A stretch of 39,321 nucleotides of DNA from Thalassiosira profunda (Eukaryota > Bacillariophyta > Thalassiosirophyceae > Thalassiosirales > Thalassiosiraceae), in NCBI GenBank assembly GCA_036939355.1, contig JALLAP010000060.1, positions 1 to 39,321 on the forward strand. Direction: 5' to 3'. Shown here in pieces: positions 38,738-39,321 of the stretch (position 1 is its first letter; each line of letters opens with the position of its first letter). The notes beneath the pieces were generated by a model. It did not search any database, was not told the DNA's origin, and was given only the letters and a program-made list of their open reading frames with translations. A program made the translations under genes and the position numbers.

Positions 38738-39321
38738 ATGGCCTCTTATGGGGACGACGATGCCCTCCGCCTGCTCGGTTGGAAGCGGGAGGGGGGTGAC
38801 TCGGGAGAAAAATCCAGCTGGACCTCGCTCCATTCCACCGTTCGAACCACCCCCGAGGGAGCAACATCATATCGAAATGCAGTGCAGCTGTTGGCCGACA
38901 CTCAGCTGGAGTTTCGCCCCGGCGATGCCGGCGATTCCAACGATGAAAACAACGAGCGCAAGGATCCCCTGCTGGTGGTCAAGGGCTATTTTCGCCTCGT
39001 AAAATGCGCCCTCGAGCCGGCCGCGGGGGATGCCGCGGGTCCATTGTCCGACGAGGAGTATGTGAAACTCGCGAGCGATCTCCTGAAGAGGATGGGCGAG
39101 GCGTTGGCGGGGGCGATCCAGGACCGGCGGGAGTTGGTATCGTCGTCGGAGAAGGCTGGCGAATTCCCCCCCTCAACAACCGCTTTGGTCCGCTGCGTCA
39201 AAGACGGCCGGTCCACGCGCAACGCCCAGGCGGTGCTGTACTACTTCCAATCCATCCTGAAGCACGTCCACCCGCACATCCGGAACCGCATCCGGCTCCT
39301 GGGCCCGGTCTACCGGTGCTT
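38738..39321 (+). CDS. Unrecognised protein, partial at window end
   Basis: An ATG at 38738 (CCCATGGCC context) opens a frame with no stop to the window edge, 194 codons seen. I do not recognise the family. It begins MASYGDDDALRLLGWKREGG, then a helical, mixed-charge region with LLVVKGYFRLVKCALEP, DEEYVKLASDLLKRMGEAL, and a basic stretch VRCVKDGRSTRNAQAVLYYF then KHVHPHIRNRIRLLGPVYRC. No signal peptide or membrane segment is seen. GC-rich third positions match neighbouring genes, supporting a real exon. The rest lies outside the window. Confidence 0.65.
   Translation, partial: MASYGDDDALRLLGWKREGGDSGEKSSWTSLHSTVRTTPEGATSYRNAVQLLADTQLEFRPGDAGDSNDENNERKDPLLVVKGYFRLVKCALEPAAGDAAGPLSDEEYVKLASDLLKRMGEALAGAIQDRRELVSSSEKAGEFPPSTTALVRCVKDGRSTRNAQAVLYYFQSILKHVHPHIRNRIRLLGPVYRC

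Noticed and set aside
1..39321. Bacterial contig with operons
   Set aside because: RecG and DUF6174 are bacterial-type families, but introns, GPN2, PIG-Z, strand alternation and plastid leaders show a eukaryotic nuclear locus.

Overview
The window reads as nuclear DNA of a unicellular eukaryote, most likely a photosynthetic stramenopile (ochrophyte) or a close red-plastid relative. Reasons: coding frames are broken by short introns (about 67-92 nt) with GTGAGT/GTAAGT-type donors and pyrimidine-AG acceptors; a glutaredoxin-fold protein starts with a signal peptide ending in the DAFAP form of the plastid-targeting motif of secondary red plastids; several genes are eukaryote-specific (GPN2, PIG-Z, a TMEM237-like protein); and two paralogues belong to a membrane/coiled-coil family that I recall as common in diatom and relative genomes. 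A TMEM237-like gene would suit a lineage with a flagellated stage, but that is weak. No rRNA, tRNA, transposon or CRISPR array was seen.

Layout. 1-2575: two minus-strand genes, a partial organelle-type RecG helicase and a GT77-like glycosyltransferase. 2954-8940: a second glycosyltransferase-like protein, the plastid-targeted glutaredoxin-like protein, a small glycine-rich membrane protein, a Ser/Pro-rich unknown and a SET-like protein. 9036-13517: a membrane-anchored PDI-like thioredoxin, GPN2 and a frameshifted methyltransferase. 13785-21435: membrane/coiled-coil paralogue A, a possible Tim44-like mitochondrial protein, a frataxin-like protein, a photolyase/cryptochrome with a C-terminal RanBP2 zinc finger, and paralogue B. 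21943-27453: a secreted DUF6174-like protein, a protein with two HVA22-like halves, PIG-Z and a TMEM237-like protein. 27622-38513: one giant secreted protein of about 39 IPT/TIG repeats, carrying one frame break. 38738-39321: the start of an unrecognised gene cut by the window edge.

The genes are very compact and alternate strand almost perfectly: fourteen consecutive genes from 1352 to 21435 switch strand at every step. Start-to-start gaps of about 170-400 bp look like bidirectional promoters, and convergent gene ends lie only 11-149 bp apart. Functionally this is a mix of housekeeping genes, not one pathway. Possible pairings are the TMEM237-like gene with the giant TIG gene (cilium or cell surface) and PIG-Z with the HVA22-like gene (ER). 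Two genes contain a single-base frame break, which may be sequencing error.
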